From assembly GCA_963811055.1 (NCBI GenBank), contig CAWEPQ010000016.1:203463-267462 (forward strand): a DNA stretch of 64,000 nucleotides. The letters run 5' to 3'. Under the pieces are notes generated by a model. It saw only the letters and a list, made by a program, of their open reading frames with translations, searched no databases and was not told where the DNA came from. The position numbers were made by a program, and so were the translations under genes. Source of the stretch: JACVRW01 sp963811055. GTDB lineage: Bacteria; Actinomycetota; Thermoleophilia; Solirubrobacterales; Thermoleophilaceae. Positions 49,605 to 58,315 of the stretch are shown here, in pieces (the first letter of the stretch is position 1; every line of letters starts with the position of its first letter).

Positions 49605-51758
49605 ATGACCCGCTTCCTGACCCGTGTAGCCGAGCTCGCCTGCCGCCGCCGCGGTCGCATGGTCCTCGGGTGGATCGCAGCCACCGTCGTGATCATCGGC
49701 GTGGGCTCCTCACTCGCGGGCGAGTACGAGGCCGACTACAACACGCCCGGCTCCGAGTCCAAGGCGGCCAGCGACCTGACGGAGTCCCGGTTCTCCGGGT
49801 ACTCCGGGCAGGAGATCTACGTGGTCTGGAAGGACCCCGACGGCGCCAGGAGCACTGAGGCCCGTGAGCGCCTCGATGCCTTCTTCGCCCAGGCGGAGAA
49901 GGTCGACCACATCGCCGAGCACGCCCCGATCAGGGTCTCCGAGGACGGCACCATCGGATCGACCACGCTCCCGTTGACGGTCCCCGGCTGGGAGGTCGAG
50001 AAGGAGGATGGCGAGAAGCTGATCGCCGCCGCCGAGGACAACAGCGGCGGCGCCTTCGAGATCAAGCTCGGCGGTGACCCCATCTACGCGGCACAGGAGG
50101 CCTCCAGCCCGGAGGGGCTCGGCTTCCTCGGCGCCGCGATCGTGCTGCTGATCGCCTTCGGCTCTGTGGTGGCGGCCGGCCTGCCGCTCGTGATCGCGCT
50201 CGTGGGCCTCGGCATATCCTCGGGCGGGCTGATCGTCCTGCTGGCCAACGTCGTCGACGTGCCCGACTGGACCACGGCGGTCTCCGGGCTGATCGGGATC
50301 GGCGTGGGCATCGACTACTCGCTGCTCGTCCTGACCCGCTTCCGATCGGCGATGAAGGACGGCAAGACCCGCCACGACGCGATCGTCGAGTCCGTGACCA
50401 CCGCCGGGCGCAGCGTGATCATCGCCGGCGCCACCGTGGTGATCGCCGTGCTCGGCCTCGCTCTCACCGGCCTGCCGTACATGTACGGCGTGGCCATCTC
50501 GGCGTCGATCGCCGTGCTCGTGGTGATGCTGGCGGCGGTCACGCTGCTTCCCGCGCTGCTCGCCTATCTCGGCCACAGGGTGGACCGCCTGCGGATCCCG
50601 TTCCTCGGCCGGTCGCTCGACAAGCAGGGCGGCAGCGATTCGCCCGCCGCGCGCTGGAGCCATGCCGTCCAGCGGCGGCCGTGGACCGCGGTGATCGTGG
50701 GCACGGGGATCCTGCTTGCGCTGGCAGCGCCCGCGCTGGGCATGCGCCTCGGCTTCCCCGACGCCGGCAACGACCCGCCCAGCACCATGACCCGCCAGGC
50801 CTACGACCTGAACACCGAGGGATTCGGACCGGGCTCGAACGGCCCGCTGGTGATCGCCGCCGACCTGCCGGGCCCCGAGGCGACGGAAGACATCGACGCC
50901 CTTGCCGACCGGGTGCGCAGCGAGCCGGGCGTGGCCTTCGTGGCCCCACCGCGGGTCAACCAGAGCGGCAACGCCGCCATCCTCACCGTTATCCCCGACG
51001 GCTCGCCGCAGGACGAGGAGACGTCGGACCTCGTCAAGCGCCTACGTGACGACGTGCTCCCCGCGGAGCTCGGCGACACCGGCATCAGGGCAGAGGTGGG
51101 CGGAGTCACGGCCGCGCTCGAGGACCAGAGCGACTTCATCAAGGGCCGCATGCCCGTGTTCATCATCGGAGTGGTCGGCCTCTCGTTCCTGCTCCTGCTC
51201 GTGGCCTTCCACTCGCCGCTGATCTCACTGAAGGCCGGGATCATGAACCTGCTCTCGGTGAGTGCCGCATACGGCGTGATGACGGTCGTGGCCCAGGGCG
51301 GAGCGGTCGGCGGGCTGATCGGCATCGATCACGAGGTCCCGATCGCGCCGTTCATGCCGGTGATGATGTTCGCGATCCTCTTCGGCCTCTCCATGGACTA
51401 CGAGGTCTTCCTGATCTCGCGGATCCGGGAGGAGTACCTGAAGGACGGGAACACGAGCCGCGCGGTGGCCGACGGCCTGGCCAAGACCGCACGCGTGATC
51501 ACGGCGGCCGCGGCGATCATGGTCGTGGTGTTCCTCGCCTTCCTGGCGGCGCCGGACGTGTTCCTCAAGCTGTTCGGGATCGGGTTGGCCGCGGCGATCT
51601 TCCTCGACGCGACGATCGTGCGAATGGTGCTGGTGCCTGCCGTGATGCAGCTGCTCGGCAAGTGGAACTGGTGGATCCCGGCGTGGCTGGAGCGGGCCCT
51701 GCCGTCGCTGGACGTGGAGGCGCCCAGCCAGGCTGCCGCCGCGGAGGGGCGCGCCTAG
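49605..51758 (+). CDS. MMPL family transporter
   Basis: 717 residues. Two repeats of one plus five membrane helices (RND-like), each followed by periplasmic loops. Motifs: IGIGVGIDYSLLVLTRFRSA in the first half and FGLSMDYEVFLISRIREEYL in the second, the essential Asp-Tyr pairs for proton coupling. These proteins export lipids, siderophores or antibiotics, or move mycolate-like lipids. The ribosome-binding site AGAAGGAG lies upstream. A single gene, with no associated polyketide genes here. Confidence 0.92.
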   Translation: MTRFLTRVAELACRRRGRMVLGWIAATVVIIGVGSSLAGEYEADYNTPGSESKAASDLTESRFSGYSGQEIYVVWKDPDGARSTEARERLDAFFAQAEKVDHIAEHAPIRVSEDGTIGSTTLPLTVPGWEVEKEDGEKLIAAAEDNSGGAFEIKLGGDPIYAAQEASSPEGLGFLGAAIVLLIAFGSVVAAGLPLVIALVGLGISSGGLIVLLANVVDVPDWTTAVSGLIGIGVGIDYSLLVLTRFRSAMKDGKTRHDAIVESVTTAGRSVIIAGATVVIAVLGLALTGLPYMYGVAISASIAVLVVMLAAVTLLPALLAYLGHRVDRLRIPFLGRSLDKQGGSDSPAARWSHAVQRRPWTAVIVGTGILLALAAPALGMRLGFPDAGNDPPSTMTRQAYDLNTEGFGPGSNGPLVIAADLPGPEATEDIDALADRVRSEPGVAFVAPPRVNQSGNAAILTVIPDGSPQDEETSDLVKRLRDDVLPAELGDTGIRAEVGGVTAALEDQSDFIKGRMPVFIIGVVGLSFLLLLVAFHSPLISLKAGIMNLLSVSAAYGVMTVVAQGGAVGGLIGIDHEVPIAPFMPVMMFAILFGLSMDYEVFLISRIREEYLKDGNTSRAVADGLAKTARVITAAAAIMVVVFLAFLAAPDVFLKLFGIGLAAAIFLDATIVRMVLVPAVMQLLGKWNWWIPAWLERALPSLDVEAPSQAAAAEGRA

Positions 51759-52723
51759 GGCGTCATCACGACGCGACCGAAGGCCTCGCGGCTTTCGATG
51801 TAGGCGTGCGCCGCTGACGCATCGGCGAGCGGGAAGGTGCGAGCGATCTCCACACGCACCTTGCCGCTCGCCACCTGCTCGACCATGTCGCCGATCATCG
51901 CGTGGACGCGCGGGTACTCGGCCAGCAGCGCCCCGCCGAGGAAGACGCCGCGCAGCGTGTTGTTCTGCGCCCACAGGTCCTTGGCCTCGACGCCGGAGCC
52001 GGCCCGGCCGGCCACCCCCACGCTCACCAGCGTCCCGCGGTAGGCGAGCGCGCCGACGCTGTCCACGAGGTTCTTGCCGCCGATCGAGTCGAGGATCACG
52101 TCGGCGCCGCGGCCTTCGGTCAGCTCGCGCGTGCGCTCGACGAAGTTCTCGCTGGCGTAGTTGATCCCGTGGTCGAGGCCGAACTCCTTGAGGCGCTCGA
52201 GCTTCTCGTCGCGCGACGCGGTCGAGATCACGGTGGCGCCGGCCTGCTTGGCCAGCTGGATCGCTGCCATCCCGACGCCGCCCGCCCCGGCATGGATCAG
52301 CGCCGTCTGATCCGCCTCGAGGTTGCCGGCGGTGAACAGGCACTCATAGGCGGTGCCCAGCGCTACCGGGATCCCCGCGGCGCGAGCCGCGTCCAGCCCT
52401 TCGGGGATCGGCCAGGTGGTCATCGCCGGCACGGCTCGCCTGGAAGCGTGCGACCCCGACATGTTGAGCGTCACTACGCGGTCACCGACCGCGCGGTCCT
52501 GCACGCCGGCGCCTACCTCGGCGATCGTGCCCGCGGCGAGGTACCCGACGATGTGCGGGACCGACGGCGGCGGCGACACGGCGCGGGCCAGCAGGTCACC
52601 GCCCTCGATGCTGATCGCCTCCACGTCGATCAGGACGCAGCCGTCGGGGCACTCCGGATCGGCCACCTCCTCGTAGCGCAGAGCCTCTGGGGGACCGTTC
52701 TCGTAGATGACCGCGGCCTTCAT
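51755..52723 (-). CDS. Zinc-type alcohol dehydrogenase-like / quinone oxidoreductase
   Basis: 322 residues of the medium-chain reductase superfamily. NADPH-binding motif HAGAGGVGMAAIQLAKQAGA is in the middle, and the catalytic domain opens MKAAVIYENGPPEALRYEEV. No structural or catalytic zinc ligands are visible, which favours the zinc-independent quinone oxidoreductase class. It converges on the MMPL gene with a 4-bp overlap. The substrate is unknown. Confidence 0.9.
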   Translation of the reverse strand: MKAAVIYENGPPEALRYEEVADPECPDGCVLIDVEAISIEGGDLLARAVSPPPSVPHIVGYLAAGTIAEVGAGVQDRAVGDRVVTLNMSGSHASRRAVPAMTTWPIPEGLDAARAAGIPVALGTAYECLFTAGNLEADQTALIHAGAGGVGMAAIQLAKQAGATVISTASRDEKLERLKEFGLDHGINYASENFVERTRELTEGRGADVILDSIGGKNLVDSVGALAYRGTLVSVGVAGRAGSGVEAKDLWAQNNTLRGVFLGGALLAEYPRVHAMIGDMVEQVASGKVRVEIARTFPLADASAAHAYIESREAFGRVVMTP

Positions 52724-52733
52724 GGCCGCGACT

Positions 52734-54104
52734 CTATTTGAGGATGGGGCAGATGAAGCCGAAGTCCGGATGCGGCCGGAACGATGCGGCGTCGGCGGCC
52801 TGACCGCCGATCCACTCGTTGCGCACCGGCGCCTTGACCTTCTTGCCGGTCAGCCCGCCGCGGTCGATCCTGAGCACGTCCACGCCGCGATAGGCGTCGG
52901 CCGTGTAGACGATCTCGCCGTTGGGGTCGGTCGGCGACCAGTACGCCGCCCAGGTCGATCCGTTGGCCGGGATGTAGTAGCCCACCTGGCCGATGGCGGT
53001 CGGCGAGCGGTAGTCGAGGAAGCGCACACCCTGCTCGTACCAGCCCACGGCCGCGACGCCGCTCTTGGCATCGAACCAGTGCGAGGAGCAGTTGACCGTC
53101 ACCGGCGCCTTGGAGTCCACCGCCCCGCTGGTGAACATCCCGTTCAGCTCGGTCTCCCAGCTGTCGAGCGGCGTGATCGCGCCCTTGCTCAGCCGCGCTA
53201 GGTCCCATGTCTCGAACTTCCCCTGCCCGCGGCAGCCGCCGGGCGGGACCTCGTCGGTGTCGATGTAGTCCTCCTCGGTGAGCAGCAGCGTGTTCCCGCG
53301 CCGCTGCGAGTTGTGGAGGATGAAGTCGTTGTAGGGCGAGGGGTTCCGGCCGGCCGTGCCCGTGGTCCCGAGCAGCTTGGGCGCGAGCGGATTGGACGTC
53401 GGCTTATACCCGGCCGCGCCGCCACCACCCACCGACCAGACCGTGCCGGTGCTGTCGAGCTCCGAGTCGTGCGTGACGTTGAACGCGTCGCTGAGGGAGG
53501 CGGCCGACGCGAACTTCCCGAGCGACCTGGGTGCGGTCGGGATCGTGAGATCGACCACCTCCACGTGGTCGCCGCCGTCGACCCAGGCCTGCGAGCAATT
53601 GGACTTCACGAAGTTGGCGATGTGGCCTGAGCCACGGCCGCTGCCGGTCAGGCCGAGCGGCAGGACCGCGCTCAGTACGGGGGCGGTCGGCTTGGCGATG
53701 CTCACCACGTACATGACCGAGCCGAGGTCGGCCTCGATCCGGTCGTTCACCACGATCAGCGTGTTCCCGCACAGGTCCACGTCCTCGTTCTCGAAGTGGG
53801 GCAGCGGGAGGGCGCCGACCAGCCGCGGTGAGTCCGCCCGGGCGATGTCGAGCACCGTGATGCCACCCCAGCCGCTCACGAAGGCGTAGTGGTCCTTGAA
53901 GTTCATCCCGGCCGCGCTCCCCGGCACGTGCCCGAGGAGGTGGACGTTGCTGGAGGCGGACAGCGGCGGCTCGGTCGGGACCTGCGCGGCGGCTGGCGTG
54001 GCAAGGACCGCAGCCAGCATGAGCACCGACAGGAGTCGCCTGTCATAAACGGGTGCGTACCCGATCACGAGAATTCGAACCGTCAGCAGGCGACTCGATC
54101 GCAC
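52734..54104 (-). CDS. Secreted LVIVD-like beta-propeller protein
   Basis: Up to 456 residues. A signal peptide (RRLLSVLMLAAVLATPAAAQ) precedes the mature chain, which contains LVIVD-type propeller repeats (HYAFVSGWGGITVLDIARAD; GDHVEVVDLTIPTAPRSLGK; VGWYEQGVRFLDYRSPTAIG; YTADAYRGVDVLRIDRGG). Such proteins are extracellular and of unknown role. The start is uncertain: GTG at 54104 falls inside a strong hairpin (54103-54129), so a start nearer the signal peptide is likely. Confidence 0.8.
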   Translation of the reverse strand: MRSSRLLTVRILVIGYAPVYDRRLLSVLMLAAVLATPAAAQVPTEPPLSASSNVHLLGHVPGSAAGMNFKDHYAFVSGWGGITVLDIARADSPRLVGALPLPHFENEDVDLCGNTLIVVNDRIEADLGSVMYVVSIAKPTAPVLSAVLPLGLTGSGRGSGHIANFVKSNCSQAWVDGGDHVEVVDLTIPTAPRSLGKFASAASLSDAFNVTHDSELDSTGTVWSVGGGGAAGYKPTSNPLAPKLLGTTGTAGRNPSPYNDFILHNSQRRGNTLLLTEEDYIDTDEVPPGGCRGQGKFETWDLARLSKGAITPLDSWETELNGMFTSGAVDSKAPVTVNCSSHWFDAKSGVAAVGWYEQGVRFLDYRSPTAIGQVGYYIPANGSTWAAYWSPTDPNGEIVYTADAYRGVDVLRIDRGGLTGKKVKAPVRNEWIGGQAADAASFRPHPDFGFICPILK

Positions 54105-54129
54105 TGAGTCCCGCCCAGCGGGACTCAGT
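54103..54129. other. Perfect 12-bp-stem hairpin
   Basis: ACTGAGTCCCGC-CCA-GCGGGACTCAGT is a perfect 12-bp inverted repeat with a 3-nt loop. It lies upstream of the LVIVD-like gene. It has no following T-run on either strand, so it is not a textbook terminator. It would be an exceptionally stable RNA structure in the 5' region of the downstream minus-strand gene or the 3' region of GH16 read-through. Confidence 0.6.
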
Positions 54130-54179
54130 CCCCACGAGTCACCCAGGCGCGCCCCGCAGGGTGCGCTCGAGGAACGCCG

Positions 54180-54238
54180 GGCGGCGGGGCTGGGCCACGA
54201 GCGCCCAGGTCGTCAACACGCGGCCGCTGCCGCTCTAG
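54180..54238 (+). pseudogene. Remnant of a PolX 3' end
   Basis: In one frame this segment reads GRRGWATSAQVVNTRPLPL then TAG. The PolX gene at 61-62.6 kb ends ARGWATSAQVANRGLPSLS then TAG: nine residues in a row are identical (RGWATSAQV) and the stops align. Nothing PolX-like precedes it. It is therefore a short truncated relic of a second polX copy, overlapping the convergent GH16 stop. Confidence 0.55.
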
Positions 54239-54999
54239 GGGGTACCCCGGACGCGGTCCACGGCCAGCACCGGCACGTGATCCGGCTGCGGCGTCGAGGC
54301 GGCCTTCTCCGGGAAGTCGAACACGGCGACCATCATCTGCATCGGGTAGTCCGGGGCCTGGTGCACGGTCTTCACGTGCTCACCGTCGACGAGGAAGTCC
54401 ACCTGCCCGTGTCGCCAGTCAGCGGCGTAGACGTGGAACTCGGCAACGTCGATCTCCAGCTCCGGCGCATCGAACTCATCGGTCAACGCCGGATCGCGGA
54501 ACGGGTGCACGCCCATGCCGACCGCCGCGGTCGGGCTGCCGTCCCTAATGGCCTCGCCGAAGACCTCGAACACGCAGATCTCGCCGCAGCGGTTGGGCTC
54601 GTCCTCCAGCCCGACCATCCACACCGAGGCCATCGAGCGCGGGCTGAGATCCATGCGTGCGCGCACCTCGATCTGCCCGTGGTGCGGCGTCCAGCCCCAT
54701 TGGGTCGGCTGAGGTTCGCGCACCACGAGGCCGTCGCGGAACGGCTGCTGTCCGACGGTGCTGCCGGCCGGCCCCGAGAACACCCCGGATTGGATGCCCG
54801 AGACCCTCAACGGGTCGTGGTCGGCGGGACACCAGAGTCCCTGCTCCGGCGGGATGGTCAGCCGCAGCTCGGACCCGTCCGTGACGTAGGTGGCGGCGCT
54901 CTCCTTCCGGGAGCTCCACTGCGGCAGGTAGTGCGGGATCCAGACCGATGTGTCGAGGTTCGGAGCGTCGAAATCGTCCGAGAACTCCGGGGCCGCCAC
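54235..54999 (-). CDS. GH16-like beta-jelly-roll protein with altered active site
   Basis: 254 residues from GTG at 54999 (conservation begins VAAPEFSDDFDAPNLD). The laminarinase-type jelly roll is visible: GWTPHHGQIEVRARMDLSPR, SMASVWMVGLEDEP and AADWRHGQVDFLVDGEHVKT. The catalytic motif of GH16 is E-I-D-x-x-E, but here it reads GEICVFEVFGE, with Cys in place of the central Asp. The flanking Glu residues are retained. Activity may be reduced or changed. No signal peptide is visible, so the location is uncertain. Confidence 0.8.
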   Translation of the reverse strand: MAAPEFSDDFDAPNLDTSVWIPHYLPQWSSRKESAATYVTDGSELRLTIPPEQGLWCPADHDPLRVSGIQSGVFSGPAGSTVGQQPFRDGLVVREPQPTQWGWTPHHGQIEVRARMDLSPRSMASVWMVGLEDEPNRCGEICVFEVFGEAIRDGSPTAAVGMGVHPFRDPALTDEFDAPELEIDVAEFHVYAADWRHGQVDFLVDGEHVKTVHQAPDYPMQMMVAVFDFPEKAASTPQPDHVPVLAVDRVRGTP

Positions 55000-55047
55000 G
55001 GCTCGGATGTTGGCACCCGTGCGCGCAGGTCGCTCTAATTGCGCCCG

Positions 55048-55197
55048 ATGCCCAGAGTCCGCCTGCGCGACATTGTGACCTTCGGGGACCAAGCGGCGGT
55101 CATGGGACTGCGCCTGGGTCCCGGCCAGGACGAGCACCTCAACTCGATGCAGGAGATCTTCGAGGAGGCGGAGCGCGACCGTTCTCGCCCCACATGA
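55048..55197 (+). CDS. Small hypothetical ORF
   Basis: 49 residues from ATG at 55048, starting MPRVRLRDIVTFGDQAAVMG and ending in an acidic helix (NSMQEIFEEAERDRSRPT). The only gene-like reading in the gap between GH16 and the sigma-factor gene. No family recognised and no clear ribosome-binding site; coding status is uncertain. Confidence 0.3.
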   Translation: MPRVRLRDIVTFGDQAAVMGLRLGPGQDEHLNSMQEIFEEAERDRSRPT

Positions 55198-55217
55198 CCC
55201 TGCCCGTATCCGTCGAG

Positions 55218-56094
55218 CTAGGCGTCGAGGATCGTCAGGTCGAGCTCGCGCAGCCGCGCGGCGTCGGCGAGCCAGTCCATCTCGACGATCCTGCCGCCCC
55301 TGACGGTGAAGGCCCCCACCGAGAAGGGTTGGTCGTCCCGCATCGTGACCACCCCCACCACGCCGTTGACCAGAGCCGGCTTCATCACGAGCTCGAGCTG
55401 CCTGTAGAACTTCGCCTGGCCGGCCACCGCGGCCGCGCCCCGGACCTCTCGCGACCTGCCCGGGCCGAAGTCGGCCCTCAGGACGACGTCGGGGTCGAGT
55501 ACCGCGACCAGCCTGTCGAAGTCCCCATCACGCGAGGCCGCCATGAAGGCCTCGACGACCTCGCGTTGACCGTCCACGTCCACGTCGGGAGCGGTGTTCT
55601 CGGCTCGCACGCGCCGGCGGGCGCGGCTGGCCAGCTGGCGGGCCGCATCGGGGGAACGGTCGACGATCGGCGCGATCTCGTCGAACGGCACGGCGAAGAT
55701 GTCGTGGAGCACGAACGCGAGCCGCTCCGGCGGGGCTCAGCGTCTCGAGCACCACCAGCAGCGCGAGACCCACCGAGTCGGCCAGCAGCGCCTCGTGCTC
55801 GGGGTCCGTGCCGTCGGCGCGGTCGATGATCGGCTCCGGCACGTGAATGTCCATCGGATCCTCGCGCCGCGTCTTGCGCGAGCGAAGCATGTTCAGTGAG
55901 ACGCGCGCGACGACCGTGGTCAGCCAGGCGTTGAGGTTCTCGACCTCGCTCGTGTCGGTGCGGTTCAGCCGCAGCCAGGCTTCCTGGACGGCGTCGTCCG
56001 CCTCGCTCAGCGAGCCGAGCATCCGATAGGCCACCGCTCGCAGATGGCCTCGCTCCTCCTCAAACCGCTCTGTCAGGAACTCGCGCTCATCCAT
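55218..56094 (-). pseudogene. ECF sigma factor of the SigJ type, frameshifted once
   Basis: The first part reads MDEREFLTERFEEERGHLRA, then MLGSLSEADDAVQEAWLRLN (sigma region 2) and LNAWLTTVVARVSLNMLRSR. At about 55727 an extra G (GCCGGAG for GCCGAG) shifts the frame. The rest continues in another frame: LHDIFAVPFDEIAPIVDRSP, region 4 (DAARQLASRARRRV) and a C-terminal SnoaL-like domain (VEAFMAASRDGDFDRLVAVL to LDLTILDA). A SnoaL-fused ECF41-type architecture is clear once corrected. One-base insertion: either inactivation or a consensus error. Confidence 0.8.
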
Positions 56095-56176
56095 CTGTCA
56101 CAAACCTCCGTCGCGTCGGGTCATACGTATAGACCCCCGAAATCCCGCCGATGTGACAGCGGGAAAGGAGTACACG

Positions 56177-57148
56177 ATGAAGGTCTTCGTAGCAGGCGCG
56201 AGCGGCGCGATCGGAAGCCGGCTCGTTCCTCAACTGGTGGCCAACGGGCACGAGGTGGTCGGCACCCACAAATCGCCTGGAAATGCCGAACATGTGCGCG
56301 CTCTCGGAGCGGAGCCGGTCGAGCTCGATCTGCTCGACGCCGGCGCCGTACGCAGGGCCGTGCTCGAAGCCGAGCCCGACGCGATCGTCCATCAGGCGAC
56401 CGCTCTGGCCGACGTGCGCTTCTCGAAGAACTTCGACCGCACCTTCGCCCTGACCAACCGGCTCCGGACCGAGGGCACCGACGCGCTGCTGGCCGCCGCC
56501 CGCGAGGCCGAGGTGACACGGTTCGTGGCCCAGAGCTTCGCCACCATGCGGAACGCCCCCGAGGGCGGGATGGTCAAGACCGAGAACGACCCGCTCGACC
56601 CCGACCCGGCGGAGACGATGCGCGAGTCGCAGGCCGCCATGCGCTATCTCGACAAGACGGTCACGGACGCGGGCGGGATCATCCTCCGCTACGGCGGCTT
56701 CTATGGCGCCGACAACGACGGGCTGGTCGAGCCCGTGCGCAAGCGCCAGTTCCCGATCGTCGGCGACGGCGGCGGCGTGACCTCGTTCATCCACCTGGAC
56801 GACGCAGCCGCGGCGACCGTGCTCGCCCTCGAACACAACGTGCCCGGCATCTACAACATCGTCGACGACGAGCCCGCCCCGGCGCGCGAGTGGCTGCCGG
56901 TGCTCGCGGAAGCGCTCGGCGCCAAGCCGCCCCGCCACTTCCCCGTCTGGCTCGCGCGTCTGTTCGCGGGCGAGCTCGGGGTGATGCTGGGAACCAAGTC
57001 CCGCGGCGCGTCGAACGCGAAGGCCAAGCGAGAGCTCGGGTGGGAGCTGCGCTACCCCAGCTGGCGGGAGGGCTTCTTCGCCGCCTACAGCCCCTCGCGC
57101 AAGGTGCGCTCGAGGTTGTCGAACGCGCCGGCCCAGCCCTCCTGGTGA
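56177..57148 (+). CDS. NAD-dependent epimerase/dehydratase family protein
   Basis: 323 residues from ATG at 56177 with AAAGGAG upstream. Extended SDR with the Rossmann motif VFVAGASGAIGSRLVPQLVA. The YxxxK-type active site is not evident, so a binding or isomerase role is possible. GIYNIVDDEPAPAREWLPVL is typical of the family. It is divergent from the sigma factor and may be its target, as ECF41 factors often regulate an adjacent oxidoreductase. The C-terminal 20 residues overlap the convergent SRPBCC gene by 64 bp. Confidence 0.85.
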   Translation: MKVFVAGASGAIGSRLVPQLVANGHEVVGTHKSPGNAEHVRALGAEPVELDLLDAGAVRRAVLEAEPDAIVHQATALADVRFSKNFDRTFALTNRLRTEGTDALLAAAREAEVTRFVAQSFATMRNAPEGGMVKTENDPLDPDPAETMRESQAAMRYLDKTVTDAGGIILRYGGFYGADNDGLVEPVRKRQFPIVGDGGGVTSFIHLDDAAAATVLALEHNVPGIYNIVDDEPAPAREWLPVLAEALGAKPPRHFPVWLARLFAGELGVMLGTKSRGASNAKAKRELGWELRYPSWREGFFAAYSPSRKVRSRLSNAPAQPSW

Positions 57149-57525
57149 GAACGCACGGCCTCCTCGTCCCAGAGGTCGCTGTTGGTCAGGCGGACCGTCG
57201 TCACCCCGTCGGTCTCCTCGAACTCGAGCTCGATCAGCTGCCGCGTGTCGTTGCCGTCCCACATCCAGGTGAAGGCCAGGCGGTGGGGCGGCTCGATCTC
57301 GGTGTAGAGGCCGCCGCCGCCGTACTCGGCGTCGTCGTGCGGGTTGCGCATCACAACCCGCACGGCGCCGCCGATGCGCAGGTCCACCTCGGCCACCGTG
57401 GTCGCCCAGTCCTGCTCGACATGCCACCAGCGCCGCATCACCTCCTCGCTGGTCCAGGCGTCGAACACCGCCTGGGCGGGCGCCTCGAAGGTGCGCTCCA
57501 TGCGCAGCGTCCTGGTGTCGCTCAT
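57085..57525 (-). CDS. SRPBCC (AHSA1-like) domain protein
   Basis: 146 residues from ATG at 57525. The hydrophobic-pocket fold appears as LRMERTFEAPAQAVFDAWTS, EEVMRRWWHVEQDWATTVAE and RLAFTWMWDGNDTRQLIELE, ending HQEGWAGAFDNLERTLREGL. AHSA1-like proteins bind hydrophobic ligands or chaperone clients. It sits downstream of the DUF899 and ArsR genes on the same strand; ArsR-SRPBCC pairing is common in Actinobacteria. Confidence 0.88.
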   Translation of the reverse strand: MSDTRTLRMERTFEAPAQAVFDAWTSEEVMRRWWHVEQDWATTVAEVDLRIGGAVRVVMRNPHDDAEYGGGGLYTEIEPPHRLAFTWMWDGNDTRQLIELEFEETDGVTTVRLTNSDLWDEEAVRSHQEGWAGAFDNLERTLREGL

Positions 57526-57637
57526 GTGCCGTGCTCCCCTCGCCGTCGCAGGCGCACCATTATCCAAGCGCGCGCCATGAGGAGTGCGGCCGCGGACGGC
57601 AGCAGCTCCTCCACCGGCACGGCTGCCACGTGGGCGA

Positions 57638-58315
57638 TCACTTTCCGTTCCGGTCGTACTCGTCGTGCAGGTTCCACCACAGGTAGGGCGAGCTCTGCGG
57701 GTAGCCCTCCGGCGAGTCCTCCCACTCCTCCTGGCGCCCGAGCGCCGTGATGTCGAGGTAGGCCCAGGTGCTGCCCATCGCCTCGTCGCCGCGGCTGTCC
57801 ACGAAGTAGGTGCGGAACACCCGGTCCTCGTCGTCGCGGATGAAGGCGTTGGTGCCGTGCCACTCCCCCACGCCGAAGTCGGCGTCGAAGTCGTCAGTGA
57901 GCGTGTACCAGGGCATGTCCCAGCCCATCCGCGCCTTCAAGCGCTCGATGTTCTCCTGCGGCGCGCGTGAGACGAACACGAGCGTGGTGTCGCGGGCGTT
58001 CAGATGGGCGAGGTGGGCCACCTGGTCGGCGAGGAACGAGCAGCCGCCGCAGCCGTGCTCCGGCCAGCCCTCCACATCCGGGTCGTAGAAGAAGCGGTAG
58101 ACCACCAGCTGCCGGCGCCCCTCGAACATGTCGAGCAGGGTCGCGGGGCCGTTCGGGCCCTCGAAGGCGTACTCCTTGTCCACGGCCATCCTCGGCATCC
58201 GGCGGCGCTCGGCGGCGAGCGCGTCGCGGGCGCGAGTGTGCTCCTTCTCCTTCACCAGGAGCTCGGCGCGGGCGGCATCCCATTCCTGCGGTGACACGAC
58301 TGGCGGGGTGTTCAT
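57638..58315 (-). CDS. DUF899 family thioredoxin-like protein
   Basis: 225 residues from ATG at 58315. Conserved features: ELLVKEKEHTRARDALAAER, RMPRMAVDKEYAFEGPNG, GCGGCSFLADQVAHL and FSDDFDADFG-type segment DDFDADFGVGEWHG. The family has a thioredoxin fold with cysteines in GCGGCSF instead of CxxC near the strand. The ArsR stop overlaps the start (ATGA). The enzymatic role is unknown. Confidence 0.9.
   Translation of the reverse strand: MNTPPVVSPQEWDAARAELLVKEKEHTRARDALAAERRRMPRMAVDKEYAFEGPNGPATLLDMFEGRRQLVVYRFFYDPDVEGWPEHGCGGCSFLADQVAHLAHLNARDTTLVFVSRAPQENIERLKARMGWDMPWYTLTDDFDADFGVGEWHGTNAFIRDDEDRVFRTYFVDSRGDEAMGSTWAYLDITALGRQEEWEDSPEGYPQSSPYLWWNLHDEYDRNGK

Noticed and set aside
55720..55735. 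Programmed frameshift in the sigma-factor gene.
   Set aside because: No slippery heptamer or downstream structure is evident, and a one-base insertion in a GC run is a simpler explanation.
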